A stretch of DNA of 64,000 nucleotides. It comes from Actinomadura sp. WMMA1423. GTDB taxonomy: Bacteria; Actinomycetota; Actinomycetes; Streptosporangiales; Streptosporangiaceae. The notes below the pieces were generated by a model. It did not search any database. It saw only the letters and a program-made list of their open reading frames with translations, and was not told the origin of the DNA. The stretch is taken from positions 2,232,001-2,296,000 of the forward strand of contig NZ_CP041244.1 of NCBI RefSeq assembly GCF_006547145.1, written 5' to 3'. Position 1 is the first letter of the stretch. The number at the start of each line of letters is the position of its first letter. Position numbers and translations under genes: made by a program. This document shows, piece after piece, positions 6,954 to 15,570 of the stretch.

Positions 6954-8279
6954 ATGGGCTACATGATCGTCGTCGACCTCGGCTACGGCGACGCGGGCAA
7001 GGGCACGGTGGTCGACCACCTCTGCCGCACCGGCGCGCCCCCCGCGGGCCCCGGCTCGCCCGCGCCCCTCAGGGGCCGTCTCCCCATGGAGAAGGTCACG
7101 GCGGTCGTGCGGTTCAACGGCGGCGCACAGGCGGCGCACAACGTCGTCGCCCCGGACGGGCGGCACCACACCTTCGCCCAGTTCGGCTCGGGCACGTTCG
7201 TGCCGGGCGTCCGGACGCACCTGTCGCGCTTCATGCTCGTCGACCCGCTGGCGCTCGCGGCCGAGGCCGACCACCTGCGGGCGGTCGGCGTCCCGGACGC
7301 GCTCGACCGGCTCACCGTCGACCGGGACGCCCTGCTGACGACGCCCTACCACCGGGCCGCCAACCGCGCGAGGGAGTCGGCGCGCGGCGCGGCCCGGCAC
7401 GGGTCGTGCGGGATGGGCATCGGCGAGACCGCGTCCTACGCCCTGGAGCACGGCGACGCGCCGCGGGCGGGCGACTGCCTGTCGCCCGCCCGGTTGCGGC
7501 GCCGCCTCGCCGCCGTCCGCGACTGGTACCTGGCGGCGTTCCCCGGCGGCGAGGACGTCCCGGACGCCGGGGCCTGCGCCGACGCGTTCACGGCTTTCGC
7601 CGAGCGGGTGCGCATCGTCGGCCCCGGCCACCTGCGCGCCCTGCTCCGCAGCGGGAACGTGGTGTTCGAGGGCGCCCAGGGCGTGCTGCTGGACGAGTGG
7701 CACGGCTTCCACCCGTACACGACGTGGTCGACCACGACGTTCGCCAACGCCGAGACGCTGCTGGCCGAGGCCGGCGCGTCCGCGACGCGCCTCGGGGTGC
7801 TGCGCGCGTACGCGACGCGCCACGGCCCCGGCCCGTTCGTCACCGAGGACCCGGCGCTGACCGCGGACCTCCCCGATCCGCACAACGGCACGGGACGCTG
7901 GCAGGGCGCGTTCCGCGTCGGACACCTCGACGCCGTCGCCCTCCGGTACGCGCTGGAGGTGGCGGGCGGCGTGGACGGCCTGGCGGTCACGCACCTGGAT
8001 GTAGCGGGGGCACGTCCAGACCTGCGCGTCTGCCGCTCCTACGAGATGGACGGCGAACGCGTCGGGCGCCTGGAGACAGGACCGCCCGACCTGGACCGCC
8101 AGGCCGCCCTCACCCGCCGCCTCCTGGCGGCGCGCCCCGTCTACGCCCCGCTCGGCGACCCCGTGGACACGATCGAGGGCGCGCTGGGCGCGCCCGTCGT
8201 CCTGCGGTCGTACGGCCCCACCTCAGCCGACAAGAGGGCTGACCACTTCTGGACACCCATTGACCTGAGCGTTCGCTGA
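6954..8279 (+). CDS. divergent adenylosuccinate synthetase (PurA) paralogue
   Basis: 441 residues. VVDLGYGDAGKGTVVDHL (residues 6-23) corresponds to the GDEGKGK P-loop of PurA with the catalytic Asp (D13) kept; NGGAQAAHNVV keeps the catalytic His of the NAGH motif; GMGIGET resembles the IMP-binding GIGPAY loop. PurA joins IMP and aspartate using GTP. Here several motifs deviate, an extra Pro/Gly-rich stretch (TGAPPAGPGSPAPLRG) follows the P-loop, and the gene sits in a regulatory-looking operon rather than with purine genes, so a different nucleotide or amino acid substrate, or a signalling role, is likely. No good Shine-Dalgarno precedes the ATG; translation is probably coupled to the VWA gene ending 2 nt upstream. 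ATG 6963 is an alternative start. Confidence 0.75.
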   Translation: MGYMIVVDLGYGDAGKGTVVDHLCRTGAPPAGPGSPAPLRGRLPMEKVTAVVRFNGGAQAAHNVVAPDGRHHTFAQFGSGTFVPGVRTHLSRFMLVDPLALAAEADHLRAVGVPDALDRLTVDRDALLTTPYHRAANRARESARGAARHGSCGMGIGETASYALEHGDAPRAGDCLSPARLRRRLAAVRDWYLAAFPGGEDVPDAGACADAFTAFAERVRIVGPGHLRALLRSGNVVFEGAQGVLLDEWHGFHPYTTWSTTTFANAETLLAEAGASATRLGVLRAYATRHGPGPFVTEDPALTADLPDPHNGTGRWQGAFRVGHLDAVALRYALEVAGGVDGLAVTHLDVAGARPDLRVCRSYEMDGERVGRLETGPPDLDRQAALTRRLLAARPVYAPLGDPVDTIEGALGAPVVLRSYGPTSADKRADHFWTPIDLSVR

Positions 8280-8321
8280 GACCAAGATCCCGCTAACGCC
8301 GCGGATCTCCGGAGGTGGACG

Positions 8322-10289
8322 TTGCGTCTCCCCCAGCGCACCCTGTCGGCCCTCGCGGCGCTCGCCGCGTCGGCCGCGCTGCTGACCGGCCCGGCCGCCG
8401 CGCCGCCGGCCGCGGCCCAGACCGGCGACGGCTGCGACCCGATCGACCCGGCCGCGTGCCTGCTGCCGTTCCCGAACGACTGGCACACGGTCGCCGACGG
8501 CGGGACGGCCACCGGCCGCCGCGTCCACCTGACCACGACCTTGAAGAACTCGCTCGGCGTTCCCGTGTCGCCGGGCGAGTGGAACCGCTCGGACGGCTTC
8601 TCCCCCGGCTCCATGCTGCTCAGCCGGGTCCCCGGCCTCGACCTCGCCCGCACCGGCGCCGCGCCCGTCACCGACATCGGCGCCTCGCTGCGCGACGACG
8701 CCCCGATCGTCATCGTCGACACCGCGACGGGCGAGCGCTGGCCGTACTGGGCGGAACTGGACGCGAACGCGCCCGCCGACCGCCGGGCGCTGATCGTCCG
8801 CCCGGCCCGCAACTTCCGCGAGGGCCACCGCTACGCCGTCGCGCTGCGCAACCTGCGCGACGCGTCGGGGAACCCGATCGGGCCGAACGCCTCCTTCGCC
8901 AAGATCCTCGGACCGGACCTGCCGCCCGGCGACCCGCTCGCGGCGCGCCAGCGCGAGGAGAAGCGGGTCCTCTCCGCGCTCCAGGCCCGCGGGGTGGGCA
9001 GGGACGGCCTCTACCTCGCCTGGGACTTCACCGTCGCGAGCCGCCAGAGCCTCACGGGCCCCGTGCTCCACATGCGCGACGACGCGCTGCGCGGCCTCGG
9101 CGACCGCTCCCCGTCGTTCCTCGTCACGCAGGTGACCGACGACGTGGACGACAAGATCGCCCGCGAGGTGAAGGGGGTCGTCTGGGCCCCGAGCTACCTC
9201 GACCAGTACGGCGGGGTGCCCGGCTCGTCCCTGCACCGCGGCGCGGACGGCCTGCCCTCGCGGCTGCCGGGCAACTCCCAGGCGGTCCCGTTCCAGTGCG
9301 AGATCCCGCGCTCGGCGCTCACCCGGCCCGCGCGCCCCGCCCTCTACGGGCACGGGCTGCTCGGCGGCGAGGGAGAGGTCGACGCGGGCAACGTCAAGGC
9401 GATGGCCGCCGAGCACGGCTTCGTGTTCTGCGCGACCAAGTGGATCGGCATGGCGGACGAGGACGTCCCGAACGTGGTCTCCGCGCTCGCCGACCTCACC
9501 CGCTTCCGGACGGTCGCGGACCGCCTCCAGCAGAGCCTCGTGAACTTCACCTTCCTCGGGCGCGCGATGACCCGCGGGTTCGCCGGGAACAAGGCGTTCC
9601 AGAACGGCGCGGGCGCGCCCCTGATCGACACCGGGGCCGAGCTCACCTACGACGGCAACAGCCAGGGCGGCATCATGGGCGGCGCGCTCACCGCCGTCTC
9701 GCCCGACATCCGGCGCGCCGTCCTCGGCGTCCCGGCGATGAACTACAGCACGCTGCTCAACCGCAGCGCCGACTTCCCCCAGTACGCGAAGGTCCTCGAC
9801 CTGTTCTACCCGGACCGGCTCGACCAGCAGATCGGTCTCGCGCTGATCCAGATGCTGTGGGACCGCGGCGAGGCCAACGGCTACGCCTGGCACATGACCG
9901 ACGATCCGCTCCCGAACACGCCGGAGCACCGTGTCCTGATGCACGTGGCCTTCGGCGACCACCAGGTCGCCCCGGTCGCCGCCGAGGTCGAGGCGCGCAC
10001 CATCGGCGCCCGCGTCCACGCTCCCACGGTCGTCCCTGGGCGCTCCCCGGACAAGGCGCCCTACTGGGGGATCCCGACGTTCGGCTCGTCGCACGACGGA
10101 TCCGCGATGGTCGTGTGGGACAGCGGCTCGCCGGTCCCGCCGCTCACGAACACGCCTCCGACCGAGGGCCGCGACCCCCACTCGGATCCGCGCAGCAACG
10201 CCGAGGCCCGCCGGCAGAAGGCGGTGTTCCTCACGACCGGCGCCGTCGTGGACGTCTGCGGCGGGGGCCCCTGCGTGATCACGCCCTGA
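8322..10289 (+). CDS. secreted alpha/beta-hydrolase-like protein
   Basis: 655 residues. A classic Sec signal peptide (Arg, then Ala/Leu-rich, cleavage near AAA-QT about residue 32) opens the protein. YDGNSQGGIMGG near residue 445 fits the nucleophile elbow G-x-S-x-G of alpha/beta hydrolases, preceded by ALYGHGLLGG that could form the oxyanion region; DHQVAPVAAE near residue 545 may supply the acid, and the final histidine is not obvious. Four Cys near the ends suggest disulfides. Substrate unknown; a lipase/esterase is the simplest guess. TTG start chosen because GGAGGT (8311-8316) lies 5 nt upstream. Follows the PurA-like gene by 42 nt but has its own ribosome site, so may be a separate unit. 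Confidence 0.65.
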   Translation: MRLPQRTLSALAALAASAALLTGPAAAPPAAAQTGDGCDPIDPAACLLPFPNDWHTVADGGTATGRRVHLTTTLKNSLGVPVSPGEWNRSDGFSPGSMLLSRVPGLDLARTGAAPVTDIGASLRDDAPIVIVDTATGERWPYWAELDANAPADRRALIVRPARNFREGHRYAVALRNLRDASGNPIGPNASFAKILGPDLPPGDPLAARQREEKRVLSALQARGVGRDGLYLAWDFTVASRQSLTGPVLHMRDDALRGLGDRSPSFLVTQVTDDVDDKIAREVKGVVWAPSYLDQYGGVPGSSLHRGADGLPSRLPGNSQAVPFQCEIPRSALTRPARPALYGHGLLGGEGEVDAGNVKAMAAEHGFVFCATKWIGMADEDVPNVVSALADLTRFRTVADRLQQSLVNFTFLGRAMTRGFAGNKAFQNGAGAPLIDTGAELTYDGNSQGGIMGGALTAVSPDIRRAVLGVPAMNYSTLLNRSADFPQYAKVLDLFYPDRLDQQIGLALIQMLWDRGEANGYAWHMTDDPLPNTPEHRVLMHVAFGDHQVAPVAAEVEARTIGARVHAPTVVPGRSPDKAPYWGIPTFGSSHDGSAMVVWDSGSPVPPLTNTPPTEGRDPHSDPRSNAEARRQKAVFLTTGAVVDVCGGGPCVITP

Positions 10290-10301
10290 CCCGGACCTGA
10301 G

Positions 10302-11015
10302 ATGATCGGAAGCATGCTCCAGGTCTGCCCGAACGGAAGCCGGACCGACGGCGTGCCGACGTCCCCGGAGGAGATCGCCGCCGCGGTCCGGGCCGCCGCC
10401 GACGTGGGCGCGGAGGACGCCCACCTGCACCCGAAGGACGACGCGGGCGCCGACACGCTGCACGCGCCCCGCGTCGCCGAGACCGTCGCCGCCGTCCGCG
10501 CCGCCGTCCCGTCGATGCCCGTCGGCGTGACCACCGGCGCCTGGGCCGCGCCCGACCCGGTCGAGCGCGCCGCGCTGGTGCGCTCCTGGACCGTCCTCCC
10601 CGACCACGCGTCGGTGAACTTCCACGAGGAGGGCGCCGAGCTGGTCGCCGAGGCGCTCTTCGAGCGCGGCGTCGCGATCGAGGCCGGCATCTTCTCCGGC
10701 ACCGACGCGGTCGAGCGGTTCCTGGGCTGGCCGCACGCCCACCACGTGCTGCGCATCCTCGCGGAGGTCACCGACACCGACCCGGAGACGGCGACCGACA
10801 CCGCCAAGGCGCTCCTGCACGACCTCGGGTCCCGGCTGTCGCGCCCGATCCTGCTGCACGGCGAGGAGGGCGGCGCCTGGCCGGTGCTGCGGCTCGCCGC
10901 CCGGCTGAACCTCGACGTCCGCATCGGGCTGGAGGACACCCTCGAACTGCCCGACGGCTCGCCCGCCGGCGACAACGCCGTCCTGATCCAGACGGCCCGC
11001 GCCCTCATTCCCTAG
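10302..11015 (+). CDS. short BKACE (beta-keto acid cleavage, DUF849) family protein
   Basis: 237 residues, shorter than the ~270-310 usual for BKACE enzymes. MLQVCPNGSRT at the N-terminus, DAHLHPKD (His-x-His zinc ligand pair) and the late LEDT segment are family hallmarks; these zinc enzymes condense a beta-keto acid with acetyl-CoA. VNFHEEGAEL replaces the usual SVNL/E region. The start may be ATG 10302 or ATG 10314, the latter giving the conserved LQVCPNG beginning. Twelve nt after the secreted hydrolase and so possibly cotranscribed. Physiological substrate cannot be inferred. Confidence 0.75.
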   Translation: MIGSMLQVCPNGSRTDGVPTSPEEIAAAVRAAADVGAEDAHLHPKDDAGADTLHAPRVAETVAAVRAAVPSMPVGVTTGAWAAPDPVERAALVRSWTVLPDHASVNFHEEGAELVAEALFERGVAIEAGIFSGTDAVERFLGWPHAHHVLRILAEVTDTDPETATDTAKALLHDLGSRLSRPILLHGEEGGAWPVLRLAARLNLDVRIGLEDTLELPDGSPAGDNAVLIQTARALIP

Positions 11016-11030
11016 GGCCGGCGGGCGACA

Positions 11031-11642
11031 TCAGGAGCGCGGGTTGTGGCCCGCGGCGTCGAGGCGCGCCCAGTCGGCCTCCCACAACTCGTCGCGGTGC
11101 CGGTCGCAGCGGCGGCGGACGAGGGCGTACGCGCACAGGAGGGGGACCGCGCAGCCGAGCACGGTGGCGCCGCCCGCGTACGCGGCGTCGGTGACGGTGC
11201 GGCTGTGGGCGCGGGGCCGGACGGTCGGCTCGCCCTGCCGGTCCACCCAGATGGTCCGGTGCGCGCCGACCTTGGCGTTCTTCCAGCTCGGCAGCGTCCC
11301 GACGTGGAGCCGGCCGTTCGCGCCCGGCCAGCTGGCCTGGACGGTCTCGTGGATGTAGCGGTCGCCGGAGGAGCCGATGCCGCCGGTCGAGGTGACCGTG
11401 GCGACGACCTGGCGGCGCTCCGCCCGCTCGGCCTGCTCGGCGCGGGTCCCCGCGGAGTAGGACCAGGCCGCGGTCCAGGCCGCGAGCGGCGGGGCGACGG
11501 CGAGCAGGAGCAGGAGCAGGACGAGGGCCGCCAGCCGCTGGACGCGGTCGACCGGGCGGCGCAGCTCGCTGCGCTCCAGGCCGAGCCGCCGGCGCAGCCT
11601 GGTGAGCGGCGTGTCTCCCGGGCCGATGCCGGACCTGCGCAT
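11031..11642 (-). CDS. Rv1733c-like two-helix membrane protein
   Basis: 203 residues with a hydrophobic helix at ~40-62 (LAALVLLLLLLAVAPPLAAW), an extracellular stretch of ~90 residues containing TVQASWPGANGRLHVG and HRTIWVDRQGEPT, and a second helix at ~155-178, ending in a basic cytoplasmic tail. This layout and the WVD-x-G-x-P segment match the Rv1733c family of actinobacterial membrane proteins of unknown function. GGGGAGGTGA precedes the ATG. Convergent with the BKACE gene and same strand as the transporter upstream of it. Confidence 0.7.
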   Translation of the reverse strand: MRRSGIGPGDTPLTRLRRRLGLERSELRRPVDRVQRLAALVLLLLLLAVAPPLAAWTAAWSYSAGTRAEQAERAERRQVVATVTSTGGIGSSGDRYIHETVQASWPGANGRLHVGTLPSWKNAKVGAHRTIWVDRQGEPTVRPRAHSRTVTDAAYAGGATVLGCAVPLLCAYALVRRRCDRHRDELWEADWARLDAAGHNPRS

Positions 11643-11684
11643 CTGCGTTCACCTCCCCGGGTGTGCCCTCCCGGCAAGAGGCCT

Positions 11685-13412
11685 TTAGCCGTCCTTTCCC
11701 AGGATATTCCCGCGATCGTTGATCGGCACATCACCGGTGGCCGAATCATTTCCCATTTCAGGGCCGTTATAGCGGGCCGATGACCGAATCCGGCCATCGT
11801 CCCGGGGCCCGCGTTCCGGCGGTTTCCCGGTCCCGTGCGGCGCTCCGGTGGCCAGGGCGAGCAGCGCTCCCAGCAGGCACAGGCCGGCGGTGATCCAGAA
11901 AATCTCCTGGTATTCGGTCCGCAGCGCGTCCTGGAGCGCCGCATTGTAGATCTTCATCTGCCGCGCGAACTCGTCCTTGGACATCAGGAACGGCAGCGGC
12001 GGCTTCAGGTCGGCGGTGAGGGCGTGGAACCGGTGGAACCCCCACGCGGTCAGCGCGGAGATCCCGAGCAGCATCCCCATCATCCGCGCGACCACCACGG
12101 CCGCGGACGCGACGCCGTGCCGCGCCGCCGGGACGAACGCCAGCACCGCCGACGACACCGGCGCGATCACCAGGCCGAGCCCGAGGCCGGTCACCACGAG
12201 GTCGACGTCCATCCTCGGCAGCGGCCCGTACGACGCGCTCGCCAGGTCCGCGGGCCAGCCGGCGATCAGCAGGTAGCCGCCGGCGGCGACCGCCATCCCC
12301 GCGGCCATCGGCCACCGCTCCCCCACCCGGCGCGCCACCAGGCCGCCCGCCACCGCCGCGACGGGCAGCGCGACGAGGAAGCGCGTGAGCAGCAGCGCGC
12401 CGTCCGTCGCGTCCTTGTGCAGGACGGTCTGCGCGACCAGCACGACGTCCACCAGCGTCACCATCAGGGCGGCGCCCGACAGCAGGCTCACGCCGAGCGT
12501 CGCCAGCAGCGGCCCCCGCCGCACGCCCGACAGGTCGAGCAGCCGCGTCCTCGACCTGATCTCCCAGAGCACGAACAGCACCAGGACCACGGCGCCCGCG
12601 CCCAGCACCGGCAGGCCCCACGACGGCAGCGCCGCCTCCTGCGGCTCCGGGTTGTAGACGGCCACGACCAGCAGCCCGAGCCCGAGCGCCAGCAGCAGGC
12701 CGCCCACGACGTCCACACCGGGCCGCGCTTCCGGTGGGGAGTCGACCCCCCGCACCCCCCGGTTCGCTTCGCTCAGCCGCGCTTCCTGTGGGGAGTCGAC
12801 CCCCCACACCCCCCGGTTCGCTTCGCTCATCTCAGGGCCGGCCCGCCGCCCGCCCGGCACCGCGACCTGCACCGCAGCCATCGCCACCGCCACGAGCGGC
12901 AGGTTGATCCAGAAGACCGCCCGCCAGTCGAGCGCCGCCGCGATCCCCGCCCCGTACAGCGGGCCCAGCACGCTCCCCAGCTCCTGCGCCGCGCCCACCG
13001 CGCCGAGCACGACCGGCCGCTGCCGCTCCTCCCAGAGGTCGCCCGCCAGCGCCATCGTCACCGGCAGCAGCGCGCCGCCCGCCACGCCCTGCACCACCCG
13101 GCCCGCCGTCAGCACCGGGACGCCGTGCGCCAGCGCCGTCACCACCGACCCGGCCGCGAAGAGCACCAGGCAGACCTGGAGGACCGGCCGGCGCCCGAAC
13201 CTGTCCGACAGCTGCCCGAGCAGGGGCATCGCGGCCACGTACCCCAGCAGGAACCCCGTGAGGACCGGCGTCACCCGCTCCAGCCGGTTCACCGGGATGC
13301 CGAGGTCCTTGACGACCGGCAGCAGGATCGTCGTGACGACGTAGGCGTCCAGCGCGGCCAGCAGCACCACCGCGCCGCCGGCCCCGATCGCGACGCGGCG
13401 CCGCGCGCTCAC
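11685..13412 (-). CDS. P55-like MFS (DHA2) exporter
   Basis: 575 residues, 14 predicted transmembrane segments. [20 protein letters not shown] and [13 protein letters not shown] are the motif D1 and motif A of drug/H+ antiporters. Directly follows the LprG-like lipoprotein with a GTGA overlap (GTG start 13412), the arrangement of lprG-Rv1410c (p55) of mycobacteria, where the pair moves triacylglycerol and lipoglycans to the outer envelope. A long extracytoplasmic insert before the last helices ([20 protein letters not shown]) also resembles P55. Two in-frame 54-bp repeats place ~36 extra residues ([18 protein letters not shown] and a variant) in the loop after TM6. Good case for lipid or siderophore-like export rather than simple drug efflux; substrate is inferred. 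Confidence 0.8.
   Translation of the reverse strand: MSARRRVAIGAGGAVVLLAALDAYVVTTILLPVVKDLGIPVNRLERVTPVLTGFLLGYVAAMPLLGQLSDRFGRRPVLQVCLVLFAAGSVVTALAHGVPVLTAGRVVQGVAGGALLPVTMALAGDLWEERQRPVVLGAVGAAQELGSVLGPLYGAGIAAALDWRAVFWINLPLVAVAMAAVQVAVPGGRRAGPEMSEANRGVWGVDSPQEARLSEANRGVRGVDSPPEARPGVDVVGGLLLALGLGLLVVAVYNPEPQEAALPSWGLPVLGAGAVVLVLFVLWEIRSRTRLLDLSGVRRGPLLATLGVSLLSGAALMVTLVDVVLVAQTVLHKDATDGALLLTRFLVALPVAAVAGGLVARRVGERWPMAAGMAVAAGGYLLIAGWPADLASASYGPLPRMDVDLVVTGLGLGLVIAPVSSAVLAFVPAARHGVASAAVVVARMMGMLLGISALTAWGFHRFHALTADLKPPLPFLMSKDEFARQMKIYNAALQDALRTEYQEIFWITAGLCLLGALLALATGAPHGTGKPPERGPRDDGRIRSSARYNGPEMGNDSATGDVPINDRGNILGKDG
12723..12830 (-). repeat. two tandem 54-bp coding repeats inside the MFS gene
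   Basis: Units 12777-12830 and 12723-12776 (minus strand) translate as [18 protein letters not shown] and [18 protein letters not shown]. They match the units at 4777-4938 in length (exactly 54 nt), in the AGCGAAGCGAACCGGGGGG core and in the GTGGGGGGTCGACTCCCCAC near-palindrome, but the terminal Shine-Dalgarno has decayed from AGGAGG to AGGAAG or GGAAG and the second ATG to CTG. The reading frame of the host gene is unbroken. Confidence 0.93.
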
Positions 13413-14092
13413 CGCGGCGCGCTGATCTTGTAGGGCGCGTCGAACTCCGTGAACCTGATCACCACCGCGCCCTGACCCTTCGGGAACGCCCCCCGCACCT
13501 TGAGCAGCCGGTGGTCGGCCTTGGCCACCCACACCTGGCCGTCCATGTCCTCGTCGATGCCCGGGATCAGGCCCGCGATCTGCTCCTTGGGCAGTTTCGC
13601 GGCCACCCGGTAGGCCTCCTTGCCGTCGACCTTCTCCACCGCCTCGGGCGAGGGCTCGCGCGCCGACGACAGCAGCTTCGCGATCCCCCGCTGCGGGTCC
13701 AGCACCGCCGCCGGGTCGTACACGCTCGCCGCCAGGCTCTTCGGCAGCTTGCGCCAGCCGCCCGTCCCCGCGTCCAGGTAGATGCTGTCGCCGACCGCGA
13801 CGACCTTCATCTCGACGTTCTGGCCCTGCTGCTCCACCGTCAGGGTCCCCTCGGCGTCGCCGCCGCGGAGCAGCTTCATGTCGCCGCTCTTCACCATCAC
13901 CGGCGTCTTGCCTTCGGACTCCAGGGTGAACGCGACGCTCTTCAGCGCCCCCATGGCCTGCGAGGCCTGCCGGAGCGTCTGGGCGGCGTCGAAGTCCGCC
14001 TTCTTAGCGGGCCCGCCGGACCCGCCGTCGCAGGCGCCGGCGAAGACCAGCGCCAGCAGGACGGGCACGAGAGCGAGGATGCGTCTGGACAT
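13409..14092 (-). CDS. lprG: LprG/LppX-family lipoprotein
   Basis: 227 residues. Signal sequence [16 protein letters not shown] ends in a lipobox with Cys21 for lipidation (the -3 residue is Ala, slightly atypical). The rest fits the LppX_LprAFG fold, a half-barrel with a lipid-binding cavity ([54 protein letters not shown]). Mycobacterial LprG carries triacylated lipids and hands them to the neighbouring P55 transporter; here the same partner overlaps by 4 nt. Name given by fold plus synteny, so orthology is likely but not proven. Confidence 0.75.
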   Translation of the reverse strand: MSRRILALVPVLLALVFAGACDGGSGGPAKKADFDAAQTLRQASQAMGALKSVAFTLESEGKTPVMVKSGDMKLLRGGDAEGTLTVEQQGQNVEMKVVAVGDSIYLDAGTGGWRKLPKSLAASVYDPAAVLDPQRGIAKLLSSAREPSPEAVEKVDGKEAYRVAAKLPKEQIAGLIPGIDEDMDGQVWVAKADHRLLKVRGAFPKGQGAVVIRFTEFDAPYKISAPR

Positions 14093-14125
14093 ACGCGGGA
14101 CCCTACCGACGGGTACCGGCGCCCG

Positions 14126-15163
14126 TCACTCGGTACAGGGTTTGACTTCCTCCTCCGCCTGAAGGCGGAGGGTCCCGGTGGTCGCCCACTGGGTTTCCTG
14201 CTTCGCCGACGACCGCCCCGTCCGGGAGGAACCCCGTTGAGGTCTTACACCGTCTCCACAGGCGGACACCGCCAGCCCGGCGGCCAGGATGTTGCGCGCC
14301 GCGTTCACATCGCGGTCATGGACACTGCCGCACTCGCACGTCCATTCGCGGACGTCCAGCGGCAGCTTCGCGTGGGTCGTGCCGCAGGTTCCGCACAGCT
14401 TGGTGGAGGGGAACCAGCGGTCGACCACGACCAGGTCGCGGCCGTACCAGGCGCACTTGTACTCCAGCATGCGGCGCAGTTCCCGCCACGCCGCGTCGGA
14501 GATGGCGCGGGCCAGCGTGTGGTTCTTGAGCATGTCGCCGACGGTGAGGTCTTCGATCACGACCGTTTGGTTCTCACGGACGAGACGGGTCGACAGCTTG
14601 TGCAGGAAGTCGCGGCGCCGGTCGGCGATCCGCGCGGGTACCCGGGCAACTTTGCGGCGCGCCTTGTCCCGGTTAACCGAACCGGGGGCTTTGCGGGACA
14701 AGCTGCGCTGTGCTTTGGCCAGGCGGGCGCGGTCCCGGCGCTCGTGCCGGGGGTTGGCGATCTTCTCCCCCGTGGACAGGGTCACCAGGGAGCTGATCCC
14801 GGCGTCGGTCCCGACCGCCGCGTCCGTGAAGGCAGCGGCGGGGATGGTGTCCTGGCAAAGGATCGAGACGAACCAGCGTCCGGCGCCGTCGCACGACACC
14901 GTTACCGTGCTCGGCTCCGACCCTTCAGGCAGGGGACGCGACCAGCGGACATCCAGCGACTCGGCCATCTTGGCCAGCGTCAGCCTCCCGTCACGCCAGG
15001 TGAAGGCGCTGCGGGTGTACTCGGCCGAGCAACGCGACCGCTTGCGCGACTTGAACCGCGGGTAGGCGGCACGCTTGGCGAAGAAGTTGGTGAACGCGGT
15101 TTGAAGGTGTCTCAGCGCCCGGCGGACGCCGAAACACCCCGCCATCCCCGACCTGCTCCACAA
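14126..15163 (-). pseudogene. tnpB: IS605-family TnpB, N-terminally truncated
   Basis: 345 codons remain. RuvC-like catalytic residues are visible: GTDAGI (first Asp), VIEDL (Glu) and HDRDVNAARNI (last Asp), with a zinc finger CGTCGTTH ... CECG between the last two. RALRHLQTAFTNFFAKRAAYPRFKSRKR is the usual TnpB segment about 60 residues in (first half: ALRHLQTAFTNFFAKRA), so the N-terminal wedge residues are missing and upstream DNA is in another frame. TnpB is an RNA-guided nuclease that uses a transposon right-end RNA. No tnpA is present, so the element cannot move itself; nuclease function is doubtful without its N-terminus. Confidence 0.85.
14141..14172 (-). mobile_element. IS605-type right end with hairpin (reRNA/omega-RNA region)
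   Basis: CCTCCGCC-TGAA-GGCGGAGG (14152-14171) is a perfect 8-bp hairpin inside the last codons of tnpB, followed on the minus strand by AGGAAGTCAAA, the layout of IS605-family right ends, where the guide RNA scaffold overlaps the tnpB 3' end. The boundary near 14141 is inferred. Confidence 0.6.
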
Positions 15164-15321
15164 GAGCCCATTTCCTCCCTGCGTGGAGGCTGGGGCACTC
15201 TCGAAGAAGAACCGGTGACATCCCTCTCAGGTAGGAGATCGCGGTTCGCGGTGGCCGCCGTGAAACGCCCGCCGCTAGGATTGCAGCCGGCGGACGCCCC
15301 GGACGGTGCGGGGGACGCCTC

Positions 15322-15395
15322 GGGGCGGTAGCTCAGCTGGTCAGAGCAGGAGACTCATAATCTCCCGGTCGCGGGTTCGAGTCCCGCCCGCCCTA
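15322..15395 (+). tRNA. tRNA-Met (CAT anticodon)
   Basis: Full cloverleaf: acceptor GGGGCGG/CCGCCCT, D-arm TAGCTCAGCTGGTCAGAGCA, anticodon stem GGAGA/TCTCC around CTCATAA (anticodon 15356-15358), T-arm GCGGG-TTCGAGT-CCCGC, discriminator A. CCA is not encoded. The anticodon stem lacks the GGG/CCC of initiator tRNA, so elongator Met is favoured; a lysidine-modified Ile2 tRNA is the alternative. Confidence 0.93.
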
Positions 15396-15570
15396 CCTAC
15401 CCGGCAGCGCCACATCCGCCGGCGACCGACCTGGCCGTGCGCGGCCGGACGGTGCGCGGCGCCCGGCCGCAGGCAAGATGACGCGCTCTGGAAAAGCCGG
15501 ACCACCGAGTGACCTGCGAAAACTCCCCTACCATGGGACGTGGAGCCCGCCGATCTGCGAGGGGAGCATC

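Noticed and set aside
11835-13433. Long plus-strand frame opposite the MFS exporter
   Set aside because: Gln/His/Arg-rich antisense of a clear transporter with motif A and 14 helices.
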